A stretch of DNA of 64,000 bases from Ochrobactrum sp. RH2CCR150 (lineage in GTDB: Bacteria; Pseudomonadota; Alphaproteobacteria; Rhizobiales; Rhizobiaceae): NCBI GenBank assembly GCA_014138095.1, contig JACGXE010000004.1:124001-188000 (forward strand), read 5' to 3'. Below, piece after piece: positions 43,793-54,350 of this stretch (positions within the stretch are counted from its first letter, which is position 1; each line of letters opens with the position of its first letter). A program made the position numbers and the translations under genes. Below the pieces are notes generated by a model. That model was not told the origin of the DNA and did no database searches. It saw nothing but the letters and a program-made list of their open reading frames with translations.

Positions 43793-43810
43793 TGGCCGCT
43801 CGCGCGGCCA
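43793..43810. terminator. Weak hairpin between recG and glmS
   Basis: TGGCCGC (43793-43799), TCGC, GCGGCCA (43804-43810). There is no adjacent T-run, but it is the only structure between two convergent genes. Confidence 0.4.
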
Positions 43811-43851
43811 CTTCAATCATTTTATAAAGATAGCCCTATAATAGACTGATT

Positions 43852-45675
43852 TCATTCAACCGTGACCGACTTCGCCAGATTGCGCGGCTGATCCACGTCG
43901 GTGCCCATCAGGACAGCGGTGTGGTAGGCCAGCATCTGGATTGGCAGCGCATAGACCAGCGGCGTGATGAATTCCGGCACGTCCGGCAGAACAATGGTCG
44001 CCATCGTATCAACACTGGCGCTTTCCGCGCCCTTCTTGTCGGTGATCAGGATGATACGACCGCCACGAGCGGCCACTTCCTGCATGTTGGAGACTGTCTT
44101 TTCATAAAGACGGTCGGACGGTGCAATGACGATGACCGGCATGGCTTCGTCGATCAGCGCGATAGGTCCATGCTTCAACTCGCCAGCGGCATAGCCTTCG
44201 GCGTGAATATAGGAGATTTCCTTGAGCTTCAGCGCGCCTTCCATGGCAAGCGGGAAGGATGTGCCACGACCGAGATAGAGGACGTGATTGACCTTGGCGA
44301 GCTCTGTACAAACTGCAGCGATCTCGTCTTCAAGTTTCAGCACCTGATTGAGGAAACGCGGCGCTTCGGAAAGCTGGCGCACCAGTTCCTGTTCGCGCGC
44401 ATCGTCAATCGCGCCACGCGCCTTGGCAGCAGCAATGGCGAGCGATGCCATGGCCGAAAGCTGGCAGGTGAAGGCTTTGGTAGAGGCAACGCCAATTTCC
44501 GGACCTGCAAGCGTCGGGAACACGGCGTCGGATTCACGCGCGATGGTCGAGCCGGTGACATTGACGACGGCAGCAATCTTCAAGCCTTGCGACTTGCAAT
44601 AACGTAGCGATGCCAGCGTATCCGCCGTTTCGCCGGACTGCGAAACAAACATCGCCAGCGAATCCTTCGACAGCGGCATTTCGCGATAGCGGAATTCCGA
44701 TGCGATATCGCTATCGACAGGCAGACGGGCAATCTGTTCGAACCAGTATTTGCCAACCGATGCGGCATAGAATGCCGTACCGCAAGCCGAGATCGTCAGA
44801 CGATCCACCTTGCTGAAATCAACGCCAACAGCTTCCTGGCGCACCTTGCCGGTGGTGAAATCCAGATAATTGGCAAGCGTGTGCGAGATCACTTCCGGCT
44901 GTTCAAACATCTCCTTCTGCATGAAGTGACGATGATTGCCCTTGGAAACCAGCATATTGGCAGTCTGCGTCTTCTGGATCGTGCGCTCGACCTGATTGTT
45001 GCTTTCGTCATAGATGGTGACGCCCTTGCGGGTAAGCACAGCCCAGTCACCATCTTCCAGATAGGCAATTGTGTCGGTGAAGGGCGACAGCGCAATCGCG
45101 TCTGAACCGAGGAACATTTCACCATCGCCATAGCCGACGGCGAGCGGCGGTCCCTGACGGGCGCCGATGAGCAGTTCTTCCTCGCCTTCAAACAGGAATG
45201 CGAGTGCGAAAGCACCATGAAGCAACGGCAGGCAATCGCGGACGGCCTCAACCGGCGATTTGCCCTTATCCAGCTCACGCGTCACAAGATGTGCAACGGC
45301 TTCCGTATCGGTTTCGGTCTGGAATTTGCGGCCTTCAGCTTCGAGCATGGCGCGCAATTCGGCAAAATTCTCGATAATGCCGTTATGAACTACTGCAAGG
45401 CGCTCGGTGATATGCGGGTGCGCATTACGCTCCACCGGCTTGCCATGCGTTGCCCAGCGTGTATGACCGATGCCGATCACACCGGGAAGCGGTTCACCGG
45501 CCAGACGCTTTTCCAGATTGACCAGCTTGCCTTCGGCACGGCGACGGTCGAGCCTGCCGCCTCGCAAAGTGGCGATACCGGCGGAATCGTAACCCCGATA
45601 TTCCAGTCGTTTCAGAGCATCGACCAGAAGCGGCGCGACTTCATCCTTGCCGATAATACCGATAATTCCACACAT
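43852..45675 (-). CDS. glmS: Glutamine-fructose-6-phosphate aminotransferase
   Basis: A 607-residue enzyme that makes glucosamine-6-phosphate, the first step to UDP-GlcNAc. The N-terminal glutaminase begins with C2 (MCGIIGIIGKD) and has GHTRWATHGKP; two SIS domains follow (ISACGTAFYAA and GRGTSFPLAMEGALKLKE), and it ends in the family's AKSVTVE. Length is normal. It lies 105 bases downstream of glmU in the same direction, so UDP-GlcNAc synthesis is clustered. No glmS ribozyme is expected or seen. Confidence 0.97.
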   Translation of the reverse strand: MCGIIGIIGKDEVAPLLVDALKRLEYRGYDSAGIATLRGGRLDRRRAEGKLVNLEKRLAGEPLPGVIGIGHTRWATHGKPVERNAHPHITERLAVVHNGIIENFAELRAMLEAEGRKFQTETDTEAVAHLVTRELDKGKSPVEAVRDCLPLLHGAFALAFLFEGEEELLIGARQGPPLAVGYGDGEMFLGSDAIALSPFTDTIAYLEDGDWAVLTRKGVTIYDESNNQVERTIQKTQTANMLVSKGNHRHFMQKEMFEQPEVISHTLANYLDFTTGKVRQEAVGVDFSKVDRLTISACGTAFYAASVGKYWFEQIARLPVDSDIASEFRYREMPLSKDSLAMFVSQSGETADTLASLRYCKSQGLKIAAVVNVTGSTIARESDAVFPTLAGPEIGVASTKAFTCQLSAMASLAIAAAKARGAIDDAREQELVRQLSEAPRFLNQVLKLEDEIAAVCTELAKVNHVLYLGRGTSFPLAMEGALKLKEISYIHAEGYAAGELKHGPIALIDEAMPVIVIAPSDRLYEKTVSNMQEVAARGGRIILITDKKGAESASVDTMATIVLPDVPEFITPLVYALPIQMLAYHTAVLMGTDVDQPRNLAKSVTVE

Positions 45676-45780
45676 GCATCTGCTCCAGATCTGGGTCGCT
45701 TGCTTTTGCCAGCCGGTTTAAAGAGTCTAGAGCGGAACGGCAAGTCACGCCATCCTCGCTCGGGTCGTCAGATAGTTGAT

Positions 45781-47145
45781 TTACTTCGATGAGGTTTTAG
45801 CCGCTTTGATGGCGGCATACTTCTCCCGCAGGATCTTTCCCCGACCTTCCTTGGTTTCCTGCCGTGCGCGACCGAATGCCAGTGCGTCAGCGGGAACATT
45901 GTCGGTGATTGTGCTGCCGGATGCGATATAGGCGTTGTCGCCGATTTCCACCGGGGCCACCAAAGAAGAATTGGAGCCGATAAAGGCGTTTTCGCCAATG
46001 ATCGTCTTATATTTATTGTAGCCGTCGTAATTGCAGGTGATCGTCCCAGCCCCGATATTGCTGGATGCGCCGACTGTCGCATCACCGATATAGGTCAGGT
46101 GATTGATCTTGGCGCCCTTTCGCACATCGGCATTCTTCACTTCGCAGAAATTGCCGACCTTGGTTTTCTCGCCGAGCTTGGCACCCGGACGCAGACGCGC
46201 GAAAGGCCCGATTTCGGCATTGGGACCAACATTCGCGCCTTCCATATGCGAGAAGGAGTGAATGAGCGCACCCGACGCAATATGCACGCCAGGACCAAAG
46301 AACACGTTGGGCTCAATAATCACATCGGCTTCCACCAGCGTGTCATGGCTGAAGAACACCGTTTCGGGCGCAATCAGCGTTACGCCGGCCAGCATCATCT
46401 CGCGGCGCTTGCGGTTCTGCCAGATGGCTTCGGCTTCGGCGAGTTCTGCACGATTGTTGATGCCGATGACATTATCAACCGGCACTTCGATCGCCGTTAC
46501 GTTCAAGCCCTTGTCATGTGCAATGGCCACGATATCAGTGAGGTAATATTCGCCCTTGGCATTGTCATTGCCGACTGCATCCAGCAGGGCCAATGCCTCG
46601 CTTCCGCGCACCGCCATCAAGCCGCCATTGCAGAAGCCGATGTGCTTCTGGGTGTCAGTCGCTTCTTTTTCCTCAACAATGGCGATCAGCTGGTCGCCTT
46701 CTTCGATCAGGCGGCCATAGCCATGCGGGCTTGCCGGGCGGAAGCCGATCACCACAATATCCGCACCATCGGCCAGACGCGCACGCGCCGCTTGCAGGGA
46801 CTGCGCTTCAATCAGCGGCGTATCGCCAAACACGATCAGCAGATCGTCATAGCCATTGGCAATCGCTTCACGCGCGGCAAGCACGGCATGGGCCGTACCG
46901 AGACGTTCCGTCTGTTCGAATGCCGAAACCGGGCCTGCGATTTTCTCGACCGCGCCGCGCACATCTTCCGCACCGCGTCCGACGACCAGCGCGACATCGC
47001 TTTTGCCTGTCCCCTGCACCGCTTTGACAACATGACAGACCAACGGCAACCCCGCGACCGCATGCAATACTTTCGGCAAGCTGGATTTCATGCGCGTGCC
47101 TTCGCCGGCAGCAAGCACGATGGAAAGGCAAGTACGATCTGTCAT
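45781..47145 (-). CDS. glmU: Bifunctional GlmU (GlcN-1-P acetyltransferase / uridylyltransferase)
   Basis: A 454-residue enzyme completing UDP-GlcNAc synthesis. The N-terminal uridylyltransferase has [18 protein letters not shown]; the C-terminal left-handed beta-helix (about 255-435) has hexapeptide repeats and the acetyltransferase motif [20 protein letters not shown] with [13 protein letters not shown] 47145 ([16 protein letters not shown]) is chosen over an upstream in-frame start at 47220, which would overlap ccdA. It precedes glmS. Confidence 0.96.
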   Translation of the reverse strand: MTDRTCLSIVLAAGEGTRMKSSLPKVLHAVAGLPLVCHVVKAVQGTGKSDVALVVGRGAEDVRGAVEKIAGPVSAFEQTERLGTAHAVLAAREAIANGYDDLLIVFGDTPLIEAQSLQAARARLADGADIVVIGFRPASPHGYGRLIEEGDQLIAIVEEKEATDTQKHIGFCNGGLMAVRGSEALALLDAVGNDNAKGEYYLTDIVAIAHDKGLNVTAIEVPVDNVIGINNRAELAEAEAIWQNRKRREMMLAGVTLIAPETVFFSHDTLVEADVIIEPNVFFGPGVHIASGALIHSFSHMEGANVGPNAEIGPFARLRPGAKLGEKTKVGNFCEVKNADVRKGAKINHLTYIGDATVGASSNIGAGTITCNYDGYNKYKTIIGENAFIGSNSSLVAPVEIGDNAYIASGSTITDNVPADALAFGRARQETKEGRGKILREKYAAIKAAKTSSK

Positions 47146-47212
47146 GACATTATCCAGAAATACGTGGTGTTCATCCGCTTTATCACGAAAGCGTATAAGG
47201 AAGCTTACGGAT

Positions 47213-47962
47213 TTAGCCAAGCCGCCCGAGGACCGGGAACGTCTCCAGTAGCCAGAATGAGAAGGATTGCATACCGCCTGTCAAAAACAGAACGCCTGCA
47301 ACAACCAGCAGCGCGCCCATTGCCTTTTCCACCTTGCCGAGATGCACGCGGAAGCGAGACAGGAAGCGCATGAAGGCGCCGGAAAAGAGTGCTGCGATCA
47401 AGAACGGAATGCCAAGCCCCAGCGAATAGACTGCAAGCAGAAGCGCGCCCTCGCCAACGGTGCTGCTGCCGCCAGCCAGTGTCAGGATTGGGCCGAGAAC
47501 CGGGCCGATACACGGTGTCCAGCCAAAGGCGAAGGCCAGCCCCATGACATAGGCGCCAAGCGGCGACGCCGGGGCATTGCGCGCCTGAAAGCGCGCCTCG
47601 CGTGACAGGAACGACAGGCGCAGCAGCCCCAGAAAATTGAGGCCCATCAGTATAATCACGAGACCGGCGACAATGGCGATCTCCTGCTGCCATGCGCGCA
47701 GGAATGCGCCGATGGACGATGCACCAGCGCCAAGCGCTACAAAAACAGTGGTAAAACCGAGCACGAAGCAGATTGCAGCAAAGGCGAGCGAGCGGCGCGC
47801 GGAAGGCTCGGCGGCGACACGCGCGGCCTTGTCGGCGCGAAAATCCTCGACGCTCACGCCAGCCATGTAACAAAGATAAGGGGGCACCAGCGGAAGAACG
47901 CAGGGCGATAAAAAGGACAGGGCACCCGCACCAGCCGCCGTCATATAGGAAACATCGAGCAC
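47213..47962 (-). CDS. ccdA: Cytochrome c biogenesis protein CcdA
   Basis: A 249-residue inner-membrane protein with six helices that passes electrons from cytoplasmic thioredoxin to periplasmic thiol proteins. Redox cysteines lie in the two matching motifs [14 protein letters not shown] and [13 protein letters not shown]. The start is GTG 47962 with GAGG six bases upstream; an ATG six codons on is possible. It precedes glmU, 67 bases away. Confidence 0.93.
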   Translation of the reverse strand: MLDVSYMTAAGAGALSFLSPCVLPLVPPYLCYMAGVSVEDFRADKAARVAAEPSARRSLAFAAICFVLGFTTVFVALGAGASSIGAFLRAWQQEIAIVAGLVIILMGLNFLGLLRLSFLSREARFQARNAPASPLGAYVMGLAFAFGWTPCIGPVLGPILTLAGGSSTVGEGALLLAVYSLGLGIPFLIAALFSGAFMRFLSRFRVHLGKVEKAMGALLVVAGVLFLTGGMQSFSFWLLETFPVLGRLG

Positions 47963-48148
47963 GATAACCTCATTCGTTCGTCAAATTGCTTGCTGCCCCG
48001 GCTATCCGAAGGCTTATATAGACCAAGTTGTGATTACCATTGAATATTTTCAATGGAACATCTCGTTAGATCACAAGTTTGCCCTAAATCAGGATCATTC
48101 CGCGCCTTAATATAAATTATTTAATTGCTCCAACGGAACAATGCACCG

Positions 48149-50767
48149 ATGAGCTTGATTGATGATGATGCACCTTCCATCCAGACAACAGTATCGCCCA
48201 GACCTTTTGGCTGGCTGAGACGATACCAGCATTTTCTGTTTCCGGTAGCGGGCATCGCCATCGCGCTGCTGGCGATTTATGTTCTGGAGACAATGCTCCA
48301 GCACACGTCGCGGTCGGAAACGCTTGCGGCGCTGCATAGCATTTCCTGGACGACACTCGCGCTCGCGATTTTCTTTACGGTGCTGAGCTATGCGGCTGTC
48401 GCCCTTTACGACGTCGTCGCGGTCGATACCATCGCGCCAAACCAGATACCGCGTCGCATTGCTGCCGTCGCCGGTGCTGCGGGCTATGCGATTTCCAATG
48501 CGCTCGGCTTTTCGCTTCTGACCGGCGGTGCGCTGCGATATCGCATCTATGCCGCCGAAGGCGTCAGCCTTGCGGATATCGGCAAGATCGTCGGCACATC
48601 ATGGTTTGCGATCTGGTTTGCCCTGATTATCATGGTCGGGGCTGCACTCCTCATCGATCCGCAGGACGTGCCGTGGCTATCCACCATCGATTCGCGCATC
48701 GATATCGTGGCCGGTATCGTTATCCTCGGAGGTATTGGCTGGCTCATCTACTGGCTGTCGCATGGTGAGCGCAGCGTCAGAATCGGGTCTTTCAGCCTGC
48801 GCCTTCCCAATTCCAAAGGCGCGCTGATCCAGATCTTTGCTGGGCTGGTCGATGTGGGTGCCGCCGCCGCAACCCTATATGTCTTGATGCCATCCGGCGC
48901 TGTGCCAAGCTTCGCCGTATTCGCGCTTGTCTATGTCATCGCAATTGTTCTCGGCATCGCCAGCCATGCGCCCGGTGGTCTCGGAGCCTTTGAGGCAACC
49001 ATCATCGCGGGGCTTGGCCTTGGCGGAAAACCGGATGCCATTGCCGCCCTGCTCGCTTATCGTATCATCTACACGGTCATGCCGCTGGTCGTTGCAACGG
49101 CTGGCATTCTCGTCTGGGAAGCCATGCGGCGGCGGCATATGCTCGGTAAACAGGCGGCCTTCGCCAAACGGCTGTTCGAGCCGCTGGTGCCGAGCCTCTC
49201 CGCCGGTATCATCTTTCTGGGCGGCATCATCCTGCTCATTTCGGGTGCAACACCCAATTTGCGCTATCGCGTCGAACTTTTGTCCGACATCGTGCCGGAA
49301 TTCCTGATGGAAATGTCGCATCTGGCGGCAAGCCTTGTCGGCGTCGCGCTGCTTATCGTTGCGCGCGGCCTTTCCAAGCGGCTGGAGCGGGCATGGGTGG
49401 CTGCCATGGCGCTTCTGCTCAGCGGCGCTGTATTTTCGCTCGCCAAGGGCCTCGATTGGGAAGAAGCCGTCATTCTCTGCATCTTCGCCGCGACTCTCTG
49501 GAGCTTCCGTGATTCCTTCTATCGCCGCCCCATATCCGGACCGTTCGAGCTAAGCTGGAACTGGATCACCACGGTCGGCACGACCGTGCTCGTTTCCACA
49601 TGGCTGGGCTTCTTCGTCTATCGCCATGTCGAATATTCAAGCGATCTGTGGTGGGATTTTGCGTGGAGCGGCAATGCGCCCCGCTTCCTGCGTGCAACCG
49701 TGTTGGTCTTTGCACTGGTCGCAGCTGTCGGCCTGCATTCGATCATCAACCGCAACAGCCACCGCAGGCGTAAAGTTGATTATTCCATTCCGGAAGCCGT
49801 GCCAAATCTGGTTGCGGAATGCCCGCACACAGATGCCGCACTGGCCATGCTGGGCGACAAGCAGTTCCTGATGGCACCGGATAACAGCGCATTTATCATG
49901 TATGCGCAGTCCGGCGGCAGCCTGATCGCGCTCGGCGAGCCAATCGGCAATCCTGAAACCGGCAAGGAAGCGGCATGGTCGTTTCACGCACTTGCCGACA
50001 AATTGGCCGTTCGCACGGTTTTCTACGGCGTTGGCCCGCAAAGCCTGCCACTATTTCTGGATATGGGACTGGTCGCGCTGAAACTCGGCGAAGTCGCCCG
50101 CGTCAACCTCACGGACTTTTCGCTCGACGGGCCACGCCGCCAGCCATTCCGCTATGCCGATCGCAAGATCGACAAGGACGGTTTCACCTTCGAAATCATC
50201 CCGGCTGCCGAAGTTGCACCGCTTATTCCGCGTCTGCGTGAAATTTCCGATGTCTGGCTCGACTTCAAGTCCGGCAGCGAAAAAGGATTTTCGCTCGGTT
50301 ACTTCGACGACGACTATATGAAGCGCTTCGACGTCGCCGTGCTGAAACATGAAGGCGAAATCGTTGCTTTCGCCAATTTGTGGCGTGGCGCTGACAAGCA
50401 TGAAATCACCGTGGACCTGATGCGTTATATGCCCAATGTGCATAAACTGCTGATGGACGCGCTGTTCGCCAAGCTTTTGATGACCAGCAAGGCCGAAGGC
50501 TACAAATGGTTCAATCTCGGTGCGGCCCCGCTTTCCGGCTTGAGCGGAAGCAGGCTCGCCTCGCGCTGGAACCGGCTCGGCTCTTTCATCTACAAGCGCG
50601 GTGCCGATCTCTATCATTTCGACGGGTTGAAAGCCTTCAAGGAAAAATTCGATCCTGTCTGGACTCCGCATTATATGGTCTGCCCCGGCGGACTGGAAAC
50701 ACCACGCGCCCTACTCGATGCGACAACCCTGATTAATGGCAGCCCATTGGAGTTCATCCGTAAATGA
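48149..50767 (+). CDS. mprF: Lysyl-phosphatidylglycerol synthase/flippase MprF (LpiA)
   Basis: An 872-residue protein with an N-terminal flippase of about 14 membrane helices (residues 25-520) and a C-terminal DUF2156 aminoacyl-transferase (about 540-870) that moves lysine from Lys-tRNA to phosphatidylglycerol; [39 protein letters not shown] and [11 protein letters not shown] lie in this part. Positively charged lipids protect against cationic peptides and acid. ATG 48149 is used; TTG at 48125 is unlikely. Its stop overlaps the acvB start by four bases, the same order as lpiA-atvA in Rhizobium tropici. Confidence 0.92.
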   Translation: MSLIDDDAPSIQTTVSPRPFGWLRRYQHFLFPVAGIAIALLAIYVLETMLQHTSRSETLAALHSISWTTLALAIFFTVLSYAAVALYDVVAVDTIAPNQIPRRIAAVAGAAGYAISNALGFSLLTGGALRYRIYAAEGVSLADIGKIVGTSWFAIWFALIIMVGAALLIDPQDVPWLSTIDSRIDIVAGIVILGGIGWLIYWLSHGERSVRIGSFSLRLPNSKGALIQIFAGLVDVGAAAATLYVLMPSGAVPSFAVFALVYVIAIVLGIASHAPGGLGAFEATIIAGLGLGGKPDAIAALLAYRIIYTVMPLVVATAGILVWEAMRRRHMLGKQAAFAKRLFEPLVPSLSAGIIFLGGIILLISGATPNLRYRVELLSDIVPEFLMEMSHLAASLVGVALLIVARGLSKRLERAWVAAMALLLSGAVFSLAKGLDWEEAVILCIFAATLWSFRDSFYRRPISGPFELSWNWITTVGTTVLVSTWLGFFVYRHVEYSSDLWWDFAWSGNAPRFLRATVLVFALVAAVGLHSIINRNSHRRRKVDYSIPEAVPNLVAECPHTDAALAMLGDKQFLMAPDNSAFIMYAQSGGSLIALGEPIGNPETGKEAAWSFHALADKLAVRTVFYGVGPQSLPLFLDMGLVALKLGEVARVNLTDFSLDGPRRQPFRYADRKIDKDGFTFEIIPAAEVAPLIPRLREISDVWLDFKSGSEKGFSLGYFDDDYMKRFDVAVLKHEGEIVAFANLWRGADKHEITVDLMRYMPNVHKLLMDALFAKLLMTSKAEGYKWFNLGAAPLSGLSGSRLASRWNRLGSFIYKRGADLYHFDGLKAFKEKFDPVWTPHYMVCPGGLETPRALLDATTLINGSPLEFIRK

Positions 50768-52176
50768 AGAAAGAACGCGTTCTCTTTACCGTGGTCGGGC
50801 TCGTGCTGCTTGGAGCGGCGGGCGTTTACGGATCGCTGCACACCGGCAAGATCGCCCGCATGTGGACCAAACTCACGGGTTCTGAAGAACCGGTCATTCA
50901 TGCAAGCGCCGAACGGCTGTCGAACATCCCGGTCTATATGCCGAACGGCGACCCGGTCGGGCTTACGATCCTGCTCAGCGACGAGGCAGGCATCGGCGAG
51001 AAGGAGCGTGCCTATACGGATGCGCTGCTGGCCAGGAACATGATCGTTCTGCCGGTTGAACTCGGCCCATGGCGCGCTTCGCTCGATAAGGAAGATGGAG
51101 AGTGCAACTATCTCGACTCCGATTTCGAGGCCATTGCCAAGGAAGCGCTGCGCGGACTTGATCTCGATGTCTATTTCCATCCGGTGCTGACCGGCATCGG
51201 CCAGGGCGCAACCATCGCCTATGCCGCCGCCTCTGATTCACCCGATGCAACCATTGCGGGTGCCGTCTCGCTCGACCCGGCTCCCGCCAAGACGCGCCTG
51301 CCCTCCTGCACAGAAAAGGCAGCCTCGACGAAGGCACCGGATGGCGGTTTCACTTACGCCTATGATGCCCAGATACCTGCGCCTGCGCTGGTGATGAGCC
51401 CTCCCGGTGGCGAAACCAACAACCCGGTCGACGCCCGGCAAAAGAACATTGCCGTTCTCCAGAGCGGGAAGGATTTCCCGACACGCATGAAAATGGCGGT
51501 GGATAATATCGTCGCCATGGCCGATCAGGACGCCAAGAACGAAGCTCTGCCTATCGTCGATCTTCCCGCCAAGGGCGCCAATGCCGATATGGTCGCGGTG
51601 TTCTATTCCGGTGACGGGGGCTGGCGCGATCTCGACAAATCTATCGGCGAATGGCTGCAGGCCCATGGCGTGCATGTCATCGGCGTCGATTCGCTACGCT
51701 ATTTCTGGTCCGAACGCACACCGGAAGAAATCGCCAAGGACACGACGGCCATGATCAAAAAGGCCGACCCGACCGGCAAATTGCCGGTTGCCGTGCTTGG
51801 CTATTCCTTCGGAGCCGACACATTCCCCTTCGCGTGGAAATATCTCGATCCGTCCATTCAGGACCGCACCAGAATGATCGGCCTGCTCGGCGTCGAAACC
51901 ACGACGACCTTCCAGGTTTCCATCGAAGGCTGGCTTGGCATGGATGGTGACAAGGATGTCGTTCCAGCGATTTCCAGCATTCCGCTCGACCGCGTCGTCT
52001 GCGTCTATGGCGAAGAAGAAGAGGACACCGCCTGCACGGCAAAAGAGCTGAAGGGCATGGAAGTCATGAAACTGGCTGGCGGTCACCACTTCGACGAAAA
52101 TTACGAGCCGATTGCAGCAGCCCTGCTCGACAAGATGCGCGCTCGCGCCGGTTTGCCTCCGCGCCCGTCAAGCTGA
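50764..52176 (+). CDS. acvB: AcvB/VirJ-family protein (AtvA-like)
   Basis: A 470-residue protein exported by an N-terminal hydrophobic segment ([17 protein letters not shown]). The C-terminal half is an alpha/beta hydrolase fold: [16 protein letters not shown], the nucleophile elbow [11 protein letters not shown] and a C-terminal histidine in [10 protein letters not shown]. AcvB hydrolyses lysyl-phosphatidylglycerol in Agrobacterium and VirJ is a related plasmid copy used in virulence. The ATGA overlap with mprF means that the enzyme that makes the lipid and the one likely to break it down are co-expressed. Confidence 0.9.
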   Translation: MKKERVLFTVVGLVLLGAAGVYGSLHTGKIARMWTKLTGSEEPVIHASAERLSNIPVYMPNGDPVGLTILLSDEAGIGEKERAYTDALLARNMIVLPVELGPWRASLDKEDGECNYLDSDFEAIAKEALRGLDLDVYFHPVLTGIGQGATIAYAAASDSPDATIAGAVSLDPAPAKTRLPSCTEKAASTKAPDGGFTYAYDAQIPAPALVMSPPGGETNNPVDARQKNIAVLQSGKDFPTRMKMAVDNIVAMADQDAKNEALPIVDLPAKGANADMVAVFYSGDGGWRDLDKSIGEWLQAHGVHVIGVDSLRYFWSERTPEEIAKDTTAMIKKADPTGKLPVAVLGYSFGADTFPFAWKYLDPSIQDRTRMIGLLGVETTTTFQVSIEGWLGMDGDKDVVPAISSIPLDRVVCVYGEEEEDTACTAKELKGMEVMKLAGGHHFDENYEPIAAALLDKMRARAGLPPRPSS

Positions 52177-52197
52177 CGGGCCGGATCGTCAAAAGTG

Positions 52198-52830
52198 CTA
52201 ACCCTTTATCGCGCCTGACGGATTTTGTGCGCCAAGCGCGCGCTGAACCGCAACGCGGGCCGATGCCAGATCGGGCATGACCCAGTTTGGCTCGCCGCCC
52301 AGAAACTTGTCGAGGAATGCTATTGCATAGCCCGGCATGTCGGCCACGTTTTCCCGATAAGACCACCAGGTCCGCAGATCATCCGCGCAGGCGTCGATAT
52401 CCTGCGCCACGCCAAATTCCTGCTCCTGCACAGCGGCAATCGCGCAGATACAGTAGTTGGTATAGAGAAACCCTTCTGGCCAGAAGGCGATAATATCGTG
52501 TTGCGGCGTGCTCTCACCCTCGGTTGCCTTCGGGATCGATAGCGCTCTGGCAGGCGACAGGCGGATCAGCTCACGCAGAACAAGACCGGCGGCAAAGGTG
52601 ATGAAATCCTTGCGGTCCACCTTGGCATAACGTTTGTTTTGCTCGACCAGCTCAACCCAGTTCAGAAAAGCTTCCGTCAGTTTCTGCTCGTCGATGTCGT
52701 AATCAACGCCATAAACATCATGGAGAAGGCTGGCGTGTTTACGAAACGTCGCCCTGAACCAGCGCAACTGCCGCAAGCGACGTCGCAAGTCCGGCATCGA
52801 TGCCATCTGGTTCTTCAAAAGCAAATCCAT
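52198..52830 (-). CDS. Conserved hypothetical protein
   Basis: A protein of about 210 residues, soluble and mostly helical, with many Trp/Tyr/Arg residues and no motif that I recognise (LRRRLRQLRWFRATFRKH near the start, then AFWPEGFLYTNYCICAI). An alternative start at 52845 exists. It is convergent with acvB and divergent from the polyol PTS operon, so its context gives no clue. The family looks typical of rhizobiales conserved hypotheticals, but I cannot name it. Confidence 0.65.
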   Translation of the reverse strand: MDLLLKNQMASMPDLRRRLRQLRWFRATFRKHASLLHDVYGVDYDIDEQKLTEAFLNWVELVEQNKRYAKVDRKDFITFAAGLVLRELIRLSPARALSIPKATEGESTPQHDIIAFWPEGFLYTNYCICAIAAVQEQEFGVAQDIDACADDLRTWWSYRENVADMPGYAIAFLDKFLGGEPNWVMPDLASARVAVQRALGAQNPSGAIKG

Positions 52831-52935
52831 ATTCCACGCCTCCAACGCCGACAGACCATATGCGAAACCACTACTGTTGTCAGCTTATCCTTCCATCGAT
52901 ATTCACCTCATAATTATACATATTGACATTTAAGA

Positions 52936-52947
52936 AAACAAATGTTC
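52936..52947. promoter_or_regulatory. Candidate operator AAACAAATGTTC before the glucitol operon
   Basis: This 12-mer is identical to two copies at 62235-62246 and 62342-62353. It lies eight bases after a TTGACA hexamer (52923-52928), within or next to the core promoter of gutM-srlAEB. The nearest regulator gene is the SorC-family gene at 58748. Confidence 0.65.
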
Positions 52948-53010
52948 TGTGAAGAGACGGAGACTGGAGGCGCCCGAAGACGCATCAAGCCTCCGGTGGA
53001 GGAGGAGAAA

Positions 53011-53439
53011 ATGGCTATCTGGCAATGGGCTTTACTGGCTTTGGCTCTTTTATGGGGAATCCAGTCGCTGGGCGTCTGGTTTCAGATGCGCCATTACTCC
53101 GACGTGCTGAAAGGCGTCACATCTCGCTACTCTGACGGATTCGTCGGTGCCGGCCATGTGCGCGGGCGCTTCGGCAAAGGCGTCATTGTCATGATTGTGG
53201 TCGACCGCGACCTGAAAATCCGCCGTTTCCTGGAAATGAGCGGGCGAACCGTGTTTGCGAAATTCAAGCGGCAGGAAGCGTATGAGGGCATGTCGCTCAA
53301 CGCCTTGCGGCGCGAACAGGAAGCGCTCGAAAAATCGCCCGTCAACGCTGCTGCAAAGCAGGCGATGGACCAGATCGACCGCATCAGGGAACAATCCGAC
53401 GGCGCGTCTCTCGAAGGACTGAAACTGGCTCACGCCTGA
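53011..53439 (+). CDS. gutM: Glucitol operon activator-type protein GutM
   Basis: A 142-residue GutM/SrlM-type protein. An N-terminal membrane segment (AIWQWALLALALLWGIQSLGV) is followed by MRHYSDVLKGVTSRYSDGFVGAG, VRGRFGKGVIVMIVVDRDLKIRR and a helical end. In E. coli GutM activates the glucitol operon together with the GutR repressor. GGAGGAG precedes ATG 53011; the frame opens earlier at 52942 without a ribosome site. It is first in the glucitol PTS operon. Confidence 0.85.
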   Translation: MAIWQWALLALALLWGIQSLGVWFQMRHYSDVLKGVTSRYSDGFVGAGHVRGRFGKGVIVMIVVDRDLKIRRFLEMSGRTVFAKFKRQEAYEGMSLNALRREQEALEKSPVNAAAKQAMDQIDRIREQSDGASLEGLKLAHA

Positions 53440-53555
53440 GAGCGTGACCAATCTGGAAGTGATTAAAAACAAACACATAGAGCACTTCCAATGTCCTGGC
53501 GGGTGGAAATGCTTAAGGGGTATCGCCCGACGAGGACGGGCGTCGAGGAGGAGAA

Positions 53556-54332
53556 ATGTCTATAGCTGCAATGCTGGCGCAAGGCGCCGATACGACCTTA
53601 CAATCCTTGCATGTGGCCAGCCAGATGGCAGCCAATATGGCAACGGACGCGGTGTTTCACGGCAAGGTTGCCGTCGAACATGGCAGCCATAACCTTGTGC
53701 AGCTTGCACAGGCGACCGGCGCGGACAATCTGACTGTCGATCAGTTCAAGGAGCGTCTGCAACACGTCACGCAGGAAGAACAGCTGGGCTGGCTTGCCTC
53801 TATCGGCAAGCACTTCATCGGCATCTTCCAGAAGGGCGGCGAAGTGTTTTCCGGTTTCGTGACCGGTATCATTCCGACGCTGGTGGTTCTGATGACCGCC
53901 TTCTACGCAATCACCGAACTGGTTGGCGAAAAGCGCGTGCATGGTCTTGCACAGGGCGCAGGCCGTATCGCGCTGACCCGCTATACGGTTCTGCCGGTTC
54001 TGTCGGTGTTCTTCCTGACCAACCCGATGGCCTATACCTTCGGTTCGTTCCTTGAGGAAAAGCATAAGCCTGCCTTCTACGATGCGGCAGTGTCCTATGT
54101 GCATCCGCCGCTTGGCCTGTTCCCGCATATCAATCCCGGCGAATATTTCGTCTGGGGCGGCGTGCTCGTGGCTCTGCTTGAGCTGGAAAAGAAGGGTGCC
54201 GTGCCCAATGGATATCACATCAATGTGGCCATCTGGTACGCCCTCGTCGGCCTCGTCGTGATCCTGCTCAAGGGCATGCTCACCGAACGCATCACCGCCA
54301 TCATGGCGCGCCGTCAGGGCGTCGAGCTCTAA
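53556..54332 (+). CDS. srlA: Glucitol/sorbitol PTS permease IIC
   Basis: A 258-residue PTS EIIC of the glucitol class. The N-terminal 80 residues are soluble and not found in the E. coli protein; membrane helices then include the segments GFVTGIIPTLVVLMTAFYAI, RYTVLPVLSVFFLTNPMAY and INVAIWYALVGLVVILLKG, with the conserved FLTNPMAYTFGSFLEE. It brings sorbitol across the inner membrane with phosphorylation. A strong GGAGGAG ribosome site precedes the ATG, and srlE follows after 18 bases. Confidence 0.9.
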   Translation: MSIAAMLAQGADTTLQSLHVASQMAANMATDAVFHGKVAVEHGSHNLVQLAQATGADNLTVDQFKERLQHVTQEEQLGWLASIGKHFIGIFQKGGEVFSGFVTGIIPTLVVLMTAFYAITELVGEKRVHGLAQGAGRIALTRYTVLPVLSVFFLTNPMAYTFGSFLEEKHKPAFYDAAVSYVHPPLGLFPHINPGEYFVWGGVLVALLELEKKGAVPNGYHINVAIWYALVGLVVILLKGMLTERITAIMARRQGVEL

Positions 54333-54350
54333 GGCGCGCGGGAGGACATC

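Noticed and set aside
43852-45780. glmS ribozyme or riboswitch upstream of glmS
   Set aside because: Only 105 bases separate glmU and glmS and they show no such structure; the ribozyme is a feature of Gram-positive bacteria.
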